Source of the DNA: Mucilaginibacter sp. OK098 | Lineage (GTDB): Bacteria; Bacteroidota; Bacteroidia; Sphingobacteriales; Sphingobacteriaceae | DNA length: 64,000 bases | Direction of reading: 5' to 3' | Assembly (NCBI RefSeq): GCF_900142915.1 | Contig: NZ_FRCM01000003.1 | Span: forward strand, 124,504-188,503 | Notes under the pieces: model-generated | What the model saw: the letters and a program-made list of their open reading frames with translations, nothing else | Told to the model about the DNA's origin: nothing | Databases searched by the model: none | Part shown: positions 43,628 to 53,026 of the stretch, piece after piece | Numbering within the stretch: position 1 is the stretch's first letter | Layout of the letters: the number at the start of each line of letters is the position of its first letter | Position numbers and translations under genes: made by a program

Positions 43628-43678
43628 AAATGCGACAAGCCCCCTGATTTGTCTGATGTGGGGCGGATTTTCTGCGAA
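43628..43678. promoter_or_regulatory. 51-bp conserved promoter element, copy A (before the MBL operon)
   Basis: Starts AAATGCGACAAGCCCCC and ends GGATTTTCTGCGAA. It matches copy B (44557-44607) at 45 of 51 positions. It includes GCCCC and GGGGC arms around GATTTGTCTGAT. It lies 65-115 nt upstream of the MBL start. Confidence 0.7.
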
Positions 43679-43687
43679 CTTTGCCAT

Positions 43688-44461
43688 TTAGTGAAACTTT
43701 AGGTTCCAGCTGACTGACGGTACCGGCTTAGGCAAAATCTTATTTTCTACCACACCAGCACCAGAAATACCGGAGTTCCAATACCCATTTAAATTATAAA
43801 TTCCTAATGACCAGCTGTTTCTGAAATCCTGATGGGGCTGACCCTGAATGGTCGCGTTGAAATCAAAACGGACATTATTTCCAACTTGATAACTGTTAAA
43901 GGTGTAGCCGGACGGGCCATAGACCAGGTTACCATTGCTTTGGATCAGGTTGCCTGAAAAGGTAAACCGGTCCGTAAACCGGTAAGTGCCGACCAATGAA
44001 AAATCGTGTATGCGGTCCTGAACCGTGGGGAACCAATTAAAGTCGTTACTGGTATCAAACGGATTTTCCGTTCTGGATGTCGTATAGCCGATCCAGCCGG
44101 AAAACCGGCCCACTGGCTTTTCAGCTATTAAATCCGGGACACTGATATCGGCAGGTTGTGTTAAGATAAACCTTGAACCCGCGCGGTGAATTGTATACTT
44201 TTTACCAGTTTTAGAAAATGGATAAACATTGTTAGTGGCAACTGTCTTCTGATTTTTCTGGTGGTGAAGATTTGAATTAGCCCATGATTCCTGATTGAGC
44301 GCGTCCGGCTTTAGCCGGGGTGTGTCCGCTCTAAGAACAGCTGTATCCTTTTTAGTTAGTTCCTTTCCCGGTTTAGCTTGCGCCAAACATGGGTTAAATA
44401 CCGGGCAAAATAAAACAACCGCAATAGCGCATTGCAGAATCAAGATGTTCCTGTTTTTCAT
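43688..44461 (-). CDS. signal peptide fused to the last strands of a TonB-receptor barrel (mini-receptor)
   Basis: A 257-residue protein with a signal peptide (1-28, CLAQA) and a polar linker to about 115. The last 140 residues follow the C-terminus of the neighbouring receptor: FSGWIGYTTSRTENPF, WFPTVQDRIHDFSLVGTYRF, LGIYNLNGYW, ILPKPVPSVSWNLKFH, against FNGWISYTLSRTEDKF, YFPASQDRTHDFSAVGIYKL, FSIYNVYGHW, LFPKPIPSVTWNFKF. There is no plug and no N-terminal barrel. It keeps its own start and promoter region, so it may be a real small outer-membrane protein rather than a simple deletion remnant. Confidence 0.75.
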   Translation of the reverse strand: MKNRNILILQCAIAVVLFCPVFNPCLAQAKPGKELTKKDTAVLRADTPRLKPDALNQESWANSNLHHQKNQKTVATNNVYPFSKTGKKYTIHRAGSRFILTQPADISVPDLIAEKPVGRFSGWIGYTTSRTENPFDTSNDFNWFPTVQDRIHDFSLVGTYRFTDRFTFSGNLIQSNGNLVYGPSGYTFNSYQVGNNVRFDFNATIQGQPHQDFRNSWSLGIYNLNGYWNSGISGAGVVENKILPKPVPSVSWNLKFH

Positions 44462-44556
44462 AGCATAATTTTTAGGAGTGGATGAACCGGAAACACTGGC
44501 TTGGAATTAGCCTTATTCCATTACAAACCTTGGAAAGTTTAGAACACCAAATCATT

Positions 44557-44607
44557 AAATGCGACATGCCCCCTTATTTTTCAGATGTAGGGCTGATTTT
44601 CTGCGAA
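44557..44607. promoter_or_regulatory. 51-bp conserved promoter element, copy B (before the mini-receptor)
   Basis: Starts AAATGCGACATGCCCCC and contains GATGTAGGGCTGATTTTC. It has 45 of 51 positions in common with copy A. TAGGGCTGATTTT also occurs exactly upstream of the pirin gene (58603-58615). Confidence 0.7.
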
Positions 44608-44695
44608 AAAGGGTGTAATAAATTCCGATATTTTTACTCAAAATAACGGTGTCGGCCATATGGAAAAGGATGAAGACAGCAACTTATCCGTCTTT

Positions 44696-44714
44696 CATCC
44701 GACAAATCGACCCG
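44696..44714 (-). promoter_or_regulatory. inverted relative of the shared element in the lytS promoter region
   Basis: The minus strand reads CGGGTCGATTTGTCGGATG, which matches the core GATTTGTCTGATG of copy A at 12 of 13 positions. It lies 54-72 nt upstream of lytS. Confidence 0.45.
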
Positions 44715-44727
44715 TTTATCTCAATTT

Positions 44728-44759
44728 TTGAATTTTACTTTTATAAGCAAGTACTTTTG
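44728..44759 (+). promoter_or_regulatory. promoter of the lytS-lytT pair
   Basis: TTG (44728-44730), 21-nt spacer, TACTTTTG (44752-44759). The -7 box ends only 8 nt before the ATG at 44768, so the transcript should be nearly leaderless. Confidence 0.6.
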
Positions 44760-44767
44760 ACCCTGTT

Positions 44768-45811
44768 ATGCAAACCATAAAAAAAGTTAACCGCTATAGC
44801 GAGGCTATCCCTGTCCTGGTATGGACCTTCATATTTGTTGTGCCTTTCGTGCTCCGTATGGCTTTATTTAAAAATGACCCCAGAAACGGCTCCTTATTGA
44901 ACATATTTTTCTCATTTTTAACCATCATCGCTATTTTCTATATTCATACATATGCCATTTACCCGTTCCTTAAAAAACGGTATGGCAAATGGACCTATGC
45001 CGGCTTAGTATTAGCGTTATTCATATTCTTCCTAATTGCGATGGGCTATTTTATGCACGACCTCACCGGGGTTGCGCAGGCTCATGGCGTACCCAATACA
45101 CCAGGGAAATTTAATCCGGCACGGATAGTTTTGATCTTCCCATTTGCTCTGGTGATATTTTGCAGCTATGCTTACCGCCTTTATATTGAAAAGATCAGGC
45201 AAAATGAACTGATCAAAGAAATGGAAACCAATCACCTGAAAACGGAACTGGATTTCCTACGGTCACAGGTAAGCCCGCATTTTATGTTTAACCTGATGAA
45301 TACCCTGGTTTCCATGGCCCGGAAGAAGTCGGAACTAATGGAACCGTCATTAATTAGTCTCTCCCAACTGATGCGTTATATGTTATACGATAGCAACGGT
45401 GACAAATTAAGCCTGCCCAATGAAATTGAATACCTTAAAAACTACATCAACTTACAGCTTTTAAGGTTTGGCGACAGTGTACGGTTCAACCTGTTTATAT
45501 CCGGTGATCCGGAAAATTATAAAATTGAACCGATGTTATTGATCCCCTTTGTAGAGAACGCTTTTAAACACGGCACCAGCGTTGATGACCCGATGATAGA
45601 AGTGGCAATCATCGTGGATAATGAAGCGAGTTCGCTGAATTTAATGATCTCCAATAATGTCGGCGGTGAAGTGAAAAACAAAGATGAAGGTTCCGGCATC
45701 GGACTGGTCAATGTCAAGCGAAGGCTGGAGCTTTTATATCCGGCTAATCATTCTATTGTTATTGATGAAAATGCAGCGTTATACACGGTAAATTTGGAAC
45801 TTAATCTTTAG
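44768..45811 (+). CDS. LytS/YehU-type sensor histidine kinase
   Basis: A 347-residue kinase with four TM helices (about 12-30, 42-63, 75-95, 115-135). The His_kinase domain has the phospho-acceptor in SQVSPHFMFNLMNTLVSM. The HATPase domain has PFVENAFKHGT (N box), NNVGGEVKNKDEGSGIGLVNVKRRL (G boxes) and ends VNLELNL. No extracellular sensor domain exists, so the signal is probably in or near the membrane. The response regulator gene starts 3 nt after its stop. Confidence 0.94.
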   Translation: MQTIKKVNRYSEAIPVLVWTFIFVVPFVLRMALFKNDPRNGSLLNIFFSFLTIIAIFYIHTYAIYPFLKKRYGKWTYAGLVLALFIFFLIAMGYFMHDLTGVAQAHGVPNTPGKFNPARIVLIFPFALVIFCSYAYRLYIEKIRQNELIKEMETNHLKTELDFLRSQVSPHFMFNLMNTLVSMARKKSELMEPSLISLSQLMRYMLYDSNGDKLSLPNEIEYLKNYINLQLLRFGDSVRFNLFISGDPENYKIEPMLLIPFVENAFKHGTSVDDPMIEVAIIVDNEASSLNLMISNNVGGEVKNKDEGSGIGLVNVKRRLELLYPANHSIVIDENAALYTVNLELNL

Positions 45812-45814
45812 GCT

Positions 45815-46522
45815 ATGAATTGCATCATTGTTGACGACGAACTTCCTGCAAGGGAATTACTTGAAGATAATATCAAGCAAATTCCGTTTCTAAATCTCAT
45901 CGGGAAAGCGAAAAATGCCAGCGAAGCACTCGCTTTACTTAACAGTCTGGATGTTGATCTCATGTTTTTGGACATTCAGATGCCCAAGATTACAGGTATG
46001 CAGTTCCTTGCTTCGCTAAGAAAGCCGCCGCTGGTGATTATGGTGACCGCCTTTGAACAGCATGCCCTGGAAGGGTTCGAACTGGAAGTCATTGATTACC
46101 TCGTCAAGCCGGTTCCGTTTCCCCGCTTTGCAAAGGCTGTACAGAAAGCTTCGGAACTTCATAAAATGAAAAAGCTTACCGCCCAGTCGGTAGTTGGGTC
46201 GCTTGAACATGTTTTTGTGAGCGCAAATTATTCACTGGTCAAAGTGATGCTGGATGATATCACGTTCATTGAAGGCCTGAAAGACTACGTTAAAATACAT
46301 TTGGCATCCGGAAAAGAAATTGTGACAAGGCTAAGCCTAAAAGCTGTTGAAGACAAGCTCAACCCTGCAAAATTCATGCGCATCCATAAGTCCTATATTA
46401 TTGCCCTGGATAAAATAGACACTATTCAAAAAACTCAGTTGATGATAGGTCAAAAAGAATTACCAATAGGTGATGGCTATCGGCAGATGGTATTTGCCTA
46501 CCTCAATGACAAGAATTTTTAA
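45815..46522 (+). CDS. LytTR-family response regulator
   Basis: A 235-residue regulator. The receiver domain (1-120) starts MNCIIVDDELPARELLEDN, has the phospho-aspartate in LMFLDIQMPKITG (D53) and the conserved MVTAFEQHALEGFELEVIDYLVKPV. The LytTR DNA-binding domain (about 135-232) carries VKVMLDDITFIEGLKDYVKIHLASGKEIVTRLSLKAVEDKL. It is paired with the upstream kinase. The shared motif in the neighbouring promoters is a candidate target, but the link is inferred. Confidence 0.95.
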   Translation: MNCIIVDDELPARELLEDNIKQIPFLNLIGKAKNASEALALLNSLDVDLMFLDIQMPKITGMQFLASLRKPPLVIMVTAFEQHALEGFELEVIDYLVKPVPFPRFAKAVQKASELHKMKKLTAQSVVGSLEHVFVSANYSLVKVMLDDITFIEGLKDYVKIHLASGKEIVTRLSLKAVEDKLNPAKFMRIHKSYIIALDKIDTIQKTQLMIGQKELPIGDGYRQMVFAYLNDKNF

Positions 46523-46542
46523 TACCCAAAGGGTCAAATAGC

Positions 46543-46869
46543 TTATCCGTTCCTGATCGGTTCACGGTGCCTGAGCCCCCATTCCAGCAACTCCAATAAT
46601 AATTTATCCAGTGACCTCGCGTGTTGCGTTATGGTATAATTTACCGTTGGTGGAAAGGTGTCAAGAACCGTTCTTGTCACCAGTTTATTGACCTCCAGGT
46701 CTTTTAATTCTTTAGAAAGCATCCAGTCGGTGATACCGGGGACATTCCTTGATATTTCCTTAAACCGTTTGGCACCAAAGCTCAGTGATACGATGATAGG
46801 CAGCTTCCAGTGACCGCTCAGCATTTCAAGTGAATCCCTTATGGGCAGGATGATCTTGGCACAGTCCAC
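46543..46869 (-). CDS. HxlR-family transcriptional regulator (start uncertain)
   Basis: A 108-residue winged-helix protein: SLEMLSGHWKLPIIVSLSFGAKRFKEISRNVPGITDWMLSKELKDLEVNKLVTRTVLDTFPPTVNYTIT, all core HxlR features. An N-terminal cysteine (C3, VDCAK) could sense electrophiles or oxidation. The only start is GTG at 46869. In-frame codons continue about 30 residues further upstream without ATG, GTG or TTG, and a nearby ATG is in another frame. It is divergent from an aldo/keto reductase gene, its likely target. Confidence 0.82.
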   Translation of the reverse strand: MDCAKIILPIRDSLEMLSGHWKLPIIVSLSFGAKRFKEISRNVPGITDWMLSKELKDLEVNKLVTRTVLDTFPPTVNYTITQHARSLDKLLLELLEWGLRHREPIRNG

Positions 46870-46937
46870 CGACCCTTCAGATGGTTCCTTACCCGCTTTA
46901 CGAGCTGCTAAACCTGCCCCTTCATACCTTTGTATCG

Positions 46938-46963
46938 TTGTCGCTTATATCATAAAGCGCAAA
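46938..46963. promoter_or_regulatory. imperfect palindrome between hxlR and the aldo/keto reductase gene
   Basis: TTGTCGCTT and AAGCGCAAA form an imperfect inverted repeat (CGCTT 46942-46946, AAGCG 46955-46959) in the divergent spacer, 18-43 nt before the reductase ATG. A candidate operator for this HxlR protein, unlike the one used at 57873. Confidence 0.45.
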
Positions 46964-46971
46964 TTAAATGA

Positions 46972-47916
<945 letters not shown>

Positions 47917-47918
47917 AG

Positions 47919-47952
47919 AAAAGAGCGGCCCGGAAGGACTGCTCTTTTTTTA
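47919..47952 (+). terminator. intrinsic terminator after the aldo/keto reductase
   Basis: AAAAGAGC (47919-47926) pairs with GCTCTTTT (47941-47948), and the T run continues to 47951. The stem begins 2 nt after the stop codon. Confidence 0.85.
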
Positions 47953-47979
47953 TAACAAAAGATCGCTTGTGATAGGCTG

Positions 47980-48960
47980 TCAGGAATAGGAGAATCTTTT
48001 AGGATTCAGGCCGTAATGTTTTTCAAACAGCCGGCTAAAGTGGCTGAGGTTTGAGAAGCCCATTTCGTAGCCCACCTCGGCAACAGAGCGCTTTCCTTTC
48101 TTTAACAAAAAGGCAGCCTCCTCCATTCTCGACTGCTGAAAATAGGTATAGATCGTCATTCCGAAAGTTTGCTTGAAAAGCTGCTTAAGTTTGGTTTCGC
48201 TCATAGCAGCGATATAGGCCAGTTCACGTAAGACAGGAGGATGGCTTAGATCACGGATAATTTCGTTACGGATATATAGCAATCTGGCGGCGTCTGCGCT
48301 GTTAATGGTCTGTTGGTCGCTATTTTCACGAAGGGATAATTTATAGAATACCTGGTAAAGCAACTCCTGCACTTTGATCTGCATATAAAAGTTGCTTAAG
48401 GTGTCCTTCAGGTCGACAGCGATCAGGTTCTTCAGTAAAAGTTTCGTTTCTACCGACATGTTCTCAAAGTAAAGAAAGGAGCTTCCGTTGGCGCTGATCG
48501 TTTGTAACGTTGAATTAGGCTGATCAAATGCTATCAGTTCCGTGAGCCGCCGGGGCTTAATGGCCACAACCATATAATGAACACGTTCATTGGCCGGAAA
48601 CCGGATAGTTGAGGCAAGATCATTTGACGTCACCTGTATCGCTGAATCATCCTGTTCGGAAAATGTGATTTGCGGCGTATTGTTATAGGCGATCCCGAGT
48701 GATTGCTCATTGGTGTAAAAGAAAACGGTGATCAGGTCATTGCCAAGCCCGGATGGGTTGCGTTTAATGATCAGGTCTTCTTTGAGCGTATAATGGTGTA
48801 TTGTGATTCTGAAATCGGGGCCGAACATCAGTTTACGGATATAGCCATGACCCAGCTTTTCGGGGATTTCTAAAACACCATCGTGCACGGTCGCCTGAAT
48901 ATGCCGCGCAAAGCTGGTCATAAAATCAAAGTCGGGTGTCGCTGAAAAATTGAATGTCAT
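47980..48960 (-). CDS. AraC-family transcriptional regulator
   Basis: A 326-residue protein with an uncharacterised N-terminal ligand domain (about 1-215) and a C-terminal AraC double HTH (about 228-324). The HTH region reads LRELAYIAAMSETKLKQLFKQTFGMTIYTYFQQSRMEEAAFLLKKGKRSVAEVGYEMGFSNLSHFSRLFEKHYGLNPKRFSYS. The length and C-terminal ending are typical. It lies between the aldo/keto reductase and NmrA-like genes; the target is unknown. Confidence 0.93.
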   Translation of the reverse strand: MTFNFSATPDFDFMTSFARHIQATVHDGVLEIPEKLGHGYIRKLMFGPDFRITIHHYTLKEDLIIKRNPSGLGNDLITVFFYTNEQSLGIAYNNTPQITFSEQDDSAIQVTSNDLASTIRFPANERVHYMVVAIKPRRLTELIAFDQPNSTLQTISANGSSFLYFENMSVETKLLLKNLIAVDLKDTLSNFYMQIKVQELLYQVFYKLSLRENSDQQTINSADAARLLYIRNEIIRDLSHPPVLRELAYIAAMSETKLKQLFKQTFGMTIYTYFQQSRMEEAAFLLKKGKRSVAEVGYEMGFSNLSHFSRLFEKHYGLNPKRFSYS

Positions 48961-49017
48961 AACGGTAGATGTTAAATGATCAAGTCAGATAATAGCAATG
49001 ATCCTGCGATTGCCGTT

Positions 49018-49905
49018 TTAAGCCTGCTCGTATTTTTCCTTAAATTCATTCGCAAATTGTTCTGTTTTTATCCGGCCGGATACTTTCTGGCCAGATTCAA
49101 AAAAGTGCCGGGTGATGATGCCTGTACGGACACCCTGACCCATTTCTACCACTAAGCCGATCAGTTCTGCAGGCAAACCGGCAGATGTTAACCCTTGCTG
49201 CAATATATCGTCCGGTACCTGAGACCAGCCCAATTCAGGCTTGCCAATGGCCTGGCCCAGGATCGAGGCAATCTTATTCCCGGTTGAAATGTCGCTGATC
49301 ACGTACTTAACCTCATGGCCGTTTCCTTTAATTTGCAGTTCCTGAGCAATGGCCCTAGAAAGGTCATCCGGGTGTGTCAGCAGCAGCCTGTCATCGCCTT
49401 TGTAATTATTGCCAAAAGTATTTCTGGCTTTTATCAGCGGTATATCGCGGAAAAAGTTAGAATAAAAAAAGCCTGAGCGCAACACGGTAAGATTGACTTG
49501 AGTGAGCGTTTTAAACGACTCTTCGATATGATGAACTCCCCGAATCGGTCCGGTTCCTTCAGCGGCGTCTGCCCCCACGCTGCTCAGCATGACCACTCGT
49601 TTAACGTTCGCAGTTTGGATCGCCTTAACATAAGCCTTTCCTGCATTGGCAATATTTTCGATCATATTCGTTGTGCCCATAGTCGGGGGGACCATTGTAA
49701 AAACAGCGTCTGATCCTTCGAATGTCTTTGTTAAAAAATCGGCGTCGCTGATTGATCCGACCGCGGCTGTTGCGCCCAAGGCTTCTATTGGTGCAGTTCG
49801 TTCGGATTTCGAAGTGATCACAGTCACGTTATGTCCGGCAGTGATCAGTTTTTTTACTACTAAGTTGGCCACATTTCCCAGCGAGCCGGTTGTTACTATT
49901 TTCAT
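49018..49905 (-). CDS. NmrA-like NAD(P)-binding protein
   Basis: A 295-residue atypical SDR starting MKIVTTGSLGNVANLVVKKL (ATG at 49905; eight extra codons to 49929 would run into the promoter). It has the Rossmann motif TGSLGNVA, FTMVPPTMG and VVMLSSVGADA, but lacks the YxxxK catalytic pair, as in NmrA/HSCARG-type redox sensors and QorB-like reductases. Its promoter carries the same 38-bp operator as the quinone reductase at 56839, so it is probably controlled by the HxlR protein encoded at 57913. Confidence 0.9.
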   Translation of the reverse strand: MKIVTTGSLGNVANLVVKKLITAGHNVTVITSKSERTAPIEALGATAAVGSISDADFLTKTFEGSDAVFTMVPPTMGTTNMIENIANAGKAYVKAIQTANVKRVVMLSSVGADAAEGTGPIRGVHHIEESFKTLTQVNLTVLRSGFFYSNFFRDIPLIKARNTFGNNYKGDDRLLLTHPDDLSRAIAQELQIKGNGHEVKYVISDISTGNKIASILGQAIGKPELGWSQVPDDILQQGLTSAGLPAELIGLVVEMGQGVRTGIITRHFFESGQKVSGRIKTEQFANEFKEKYEQA

Positions 49906-49926
49906 GATTTCTGTTTTAATATAAGT

Positions 49927-49957
49927 CAAAGTTAAATTGATACATACTTTTATACAA
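49927..49957 (-). promoter_or_regulatory. promoter of the NmrA-like gene
   Basis: On the minus strand TTG (49957-49955), a 20-nt spacer and TAACTTTG (49934-49927). This is identical in box sequence and spacing to the promoter at 57859-57889. Confidence 0.7.
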
Positions 49958-49978
49958 GTACCTACCTAAAAGTGTGTA
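49941..49978. promoter_or_regulatory. 38-bp HxlR-type operator, copy 2
   Basis: Arms TACATACTTT (49941-49950) and AAAGTGTGTA (49969-49978) with the shared centre CAAGTACCTAC. It has 31 of 38 positions in common with the operator at 57873-57910. It covers the -33 element of the NmrA-like promoter. Confidence 0.7.
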
Positions 49979-49999
49979 TTTGATTTTAAGAATTTGATT

Positions 50000-50218
50000 T
50001 TACCACACCCTTAAAGCAAAGAAGTAGCTAAGGGCCATTGCGATCATTGATAAATACATCTTGGTTAAGAGCCTACGTGGCTTCGCATTGGCCCCTTGGT
50101 GGATCAGGTGGTGTTCCGATATTTCTTCCCCGTAATTTGAGAAGGTAAATGCTTCCCGCATGATTACGAGTACACAAATGACCATTATCACATGGGAGAA
50201 TATAAACATCGTTTCCAT
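50000..50218 (-). CDS. small two-TM protein, unknown
   Basis: A 72-residue protein with two helices (about 3-21 and 53-70) flanking a polar loop FSNYGEEISEHHLIHQGANAKPRRLLTK. No family recognised. The clean start METMFIFSHVIMV and own stop favour a real gene. A half-site AGTGTGTAT (50232-50240) like the HxlR operator arm lies upstream, but without a partner arm. Confidence 0.6.
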   Translation of the reverse strand: METMFIFSHVIMVICVLVIMREAFTFSNYGEEISEHHLIHQGANAKPRRLLTKMYLSMIAMALSYFFALRVW

Positions 50219-50275
50219 AGCTAGTATTTTTAGTGTGTATAAAACTGTTCTTCCCCTACCTGTTAGCTATAAGCG

Positions 50276-50328
50276 TACCGTTATTTCAAGTGATTGAAAA
50301 TCAATTACATGGATATACAGTAACGGTA
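50276..50328. promoter_or_regulatory. spaced inverted repeat upstream of the histidine kinase gene
   Basis: TACCGTTA (50276-50283) and TAACGGTA (50321-50328) are perfect 8-bp arms. Between them is a second small palindrome TGATTGAAAATCA. Possible regulator site in a 261-nt divergent spacer. Confidence 0.35.
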
Positions 50329-50479
50329 TTTCGTTATTTATTTTCGTGAATAATCGAAAATGGCGTTATACTAACGAATCGTATGGCCTGGCAGAAACCG
50401 TGTTATTCGGTATGAGGGATACCCACGTTCTTTTCGTCATCAAATCATTGCTTATCTTTATCTGAGAAATATCACGATT

Positions 50480-52861
50480 GTGGAAACAAGACAGCGCAAA
50501 ATAGCCAATATCAAAAATAAAACGGTTCATAGCCGATTGCTTGCTATTGTATGCTTTTTGCTGTTTGCTCTTCCATGTCAGGCCAACAGTATCCCTATAG
50601 ATTCGACCCAGCTATTAAAGAAGGAGCTCCTTCGCAAGCAACCCGATTCTCTAAGGGTTAAGTCCATGATCCACTTAAGTAATTACCTTATCAATAAACC
50701 GGATGCCACTAATAAGCAATTGGACAGTGCAAAGTCGCTGATGAATACAGGTATAGTGCTGGCAAAAAAGATCCGTTCGTTAAGTTTGGAGTTAAAATGT
50801 CGTCAGACTTTACTGACAAACAAACTGATCTTCAGTAAAGACACTACCGGCGCTGCGCAAGGCTATAATGCTTTGATCGAAACATTTCACCAAGCAAATG
50901 ATCTCGAAGGCGAAGCCGATTGTTGGAAAGATCATGGAATGATCCTAAGGGAGTTGACGAAAGATTTTCGCGGGGCTGTAAGCTGCAATGTAAAGGCGGA
51001 ATTGCTGTACCAAAAGCTCAGTAATAATTACGGGGTTGCAAATGCAAGGAAAGCAATCAGCATTATACTCACCAAGGAAGGCAGGCTTACAGAAGCTGCC
51101 GACGAATTGTCGAAGGCTTATCGTTATTTTAAAGAAGCTGGAAGGGGCTTTGAAAAGATTTCTTGCGAAATCGAACTGGCCAGTCTCTACTGGAAAATGG
51201 GAAATACCCAGCAGGCATTATATTTTAATTCTGAAGCATTAAAGTCGGCGAAAATGATCAACGATGACCGCTTGATCGCCGTTGCTACTAATTCACTGGG
51301 CCGGCAGTTCTATAACCTTGAAATGTACGCAGAGGCATTGCCCTATTTAGAGGGGTCACTGGCTTCAACAAGGAAAACCAAATCACAATCCGACTATTCT
51401 ATTGCTCTACTGTGTGTAATTGATGATCGGGTGAAGCTGAAAAGCACCGCCGGACTGCTGCAATATCTGATCAAAGCTGACCGGGCAATGCCCTCGGTAA
51501 AGGATATTGACAGAATAAATATCTATTGTTCTTACGGACTGGTGTACAGTAACATTGGACTACCGGATAAAGCTGAAATTTGGTTTTTAAAAATGATGAG
51601 CACTTTCGATACGCTGGAAAAGAAGAAAACATTCGGAAATAATGCTCACCTGTTCCTTCAAACGTATAACAAAACTATTGGAGACTTTTATATTGGAGCC
51701 CACAGATTTGAAAAAGCAAGGCCTTACTTTGAAAAGGTTCTGGCGCTACCGAAAAAATTCATCTCACCTGCTTCAGAAAGTGATGTACACCTGGCTTTAT
51801 ACCGGATCGATTCGGCATCGGGTAACTATATTTCCGGTATAAGGCATTTACAGAAATATCATAGGCTTCATGAGTCATTGTTCAACGCGAGTTCCGCAAA
51901 TCAGATCGCCGGCCTAAAGGCAAGATATGCGGAAGATCAGCGCTCAAAGGATCTGGTAATCCTGAAGAGTCAGCAAAGGGCACAGTCTGTTCTGGTACAA
52001 AATACAAAACTTGAAAGGAACATTACACTCGGCGGCATTGCAGCAATACTGATACTTGCCTGTCTGGCGTATTGGGCTTATCGAAAGAAACAAAAAATCA
52101 ACAGGCACCTGGAGTTTCAGAAGGAAAAAATAGACCATCAAAACGTTTCCCTGAAAAGCCTTTTAGAAGATAAAGACCTGTTGTTGGCTGAGAAGGAAAT
52201 ATTACTAACCGAGAAAGATTGGCTATTAAAAGAAGTGCATCATCGGGTCAAAAATAATCTGCAGGTTATAACAGGTTTACTCAATTTCCAAACTTCTTCA
52301 ACAAGCAAGGCAGAAGTATTGGATGCCATAAAGATCAGCCGAAACCGTATCCAGGCGATTTCACTGATTCACCTGAAACTTTCTAACGGAAACAATCTGG
52401 CTAGCCTGAATATGCAATCTTACGTTTCCGAATTGATCAGCCATTTACGTGACGTGTTCGATCTTCCTGCCCAGTTTATTATATTTAATAAGAACATAGA
52501 ACCCATTGACATAGATTTGAAGCAGGCCGTTCCGATTGGTCTGATCCTGAATGAAGCAATAACAAATAGCATCAAATACGCGTTCGATAAAAAAGGTGGC
52601 GCAATTTCGCTTGGCTTAAAACTGATCGATGAACAAACATTACTCCTGGAAATTGCTGATAATGGAAAAGGGATCCCTGATGACCTTGATCCGTTTAAAA
52701 CAGAATCATTAGGTTTTAAGATCATGCGCGGACTGAGCGCACAGCTGAAAGGAAATTTCCAGTTAGAAAGTAACCCCGGAACCAGGATTGCCATTCGCTT
52801 CCCGTTGAGAATAGCGAAGAAGTTTAAGAATTTCAACATTGATCGCGTCAACTCCAATTGA
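50480..52861 (+). CDS. TPR-containing sensor histidine kinase (HisKA_2 type)
   Basis: A 793-residue kinase starting at GTG. It has a signal/TM segment (about 18-36), periplasmic TPR repeats (about 60-480; YNLEMYAEALPYLEGSLA, ARPYFEKVLALP), a second TM helix near 513-531 and a short coiled coil. HisKA_2 has the phospho-histidine motif EVHHRVKNNLQVITGLLNFQ, and HATPase follows (NEAITNSIKYAF, ADNGKGIPDDL, SLGFKIMRGLSAQLKG). Such orphan kinases usually signal to stand-alone receiver proteins. The sigma-54 regulator at 54057 is the nearest candidate. Confidence 0.92.
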   Translation: METRQRKIANIKNKTVHSRLLAIVCFLLFALPCQANSIPIDSTQLLKKELLRKQPDSLRVKSMIHLSNYLINKPDATNKQLDSAKSLMNTGIVLAKKIRSLSLELKCRQTLLTNKLIFSKDTTGAAQGYNALIETFHQANDLEGEADCWKDHGMILRELTKDFRGAVSCNVKAELLYQKLSNNYGVANARKAISIILTKEGRLTEAADELSKAYRYFKEAGRGFEKISCEIELASLYWKMGNTQQALYFNSEALKSAKMINDDRLIAVATNSLGRQFYNLEMYAEALPYLEGSLASTRKTKSQSDYSIALLCVIDDRVKLKSTAGLLQYLIKADRAMPSVKDIDRINIYCSYGLVYSNIGLPDKAEIWFLKMMSTFDTLEKKKTFGNNAHLFLQTYNKTIGDFYIGAHRFEKARPYFEKVLALPKKFISPASESDVHLALYRIDSASGNYISGIRHLQKYHRLHESLFNASSANQIAGLKARYAEDQRSKDLVILKSQQRAQSVLVQNTKLERNITLGGIAAILILACLAYWAYRKKQKINRHLEFQKEKIDHQNVSLKSLLEDKDLLLAEKEILLTEKDWLLKEVHHRVKNNLQVITGLLNFQTSSTSKAEVLDAIKISRNRIQAISLIHLKLSNGNNLASLNMQSYVSELISHLRDVFDLPAQFIIFNKNIEPIDIDLKQAVPIGLILNEAITNSIKYAFDKKGGAISLGLKLIDEQTLLLEIADNGKGIPDDLDPFKTESLGFKIMRGLSAQLKGNFQLESNPGTRIAIRFPLRIAKKFKNFNIDRVNSN

Positions 52862-52986
52862 TTGGGTTCCCCGACGGCATCATCATCATTTTTCATAGTC
52901 TCTGAGTCTGATCTATCCAGAATTTAAATTGCCGTTTCGGACTGTTCTTGTGTCTTATTCGATTATTTCCCGCGTGCGCTGGCTTT

Positions 52987-52994
52987 TAATTTTG
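52987..52994 (+). promoter_or_regulatory. -7 box upstream of the esterase gene
   Basis: TAATTTTG is a perfect TAnnTTTG match 32 nt before the esterase ATG. No convincing -33 element is at the right distance. Confidence 0.4.
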
Positions 52995-53026
52995 CCTCAA
53001 TAAATTAATCATCCATATTAAATACT

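Larger units (their letters stand above)
44462..44767. promoter_or_regulatory. divergent regulatory region between the mini-receptor and lytS
   Basis: 306 nt holding copy B of the 51-bp element (44557-44607), an inverted relative of its core at 44696-44714, and the lytS promoter (44728-44759). No gene is visible. Confidence 0.6.

Noticed and set aside
50232..50240. AGTGTGTAT, as in the arms of the HxlR operator, upstream of the small two-TM gene.
   Set aside because: Only a half-site. The partner arm and the CAAGTACCTAC centre are missing at the right spacing.
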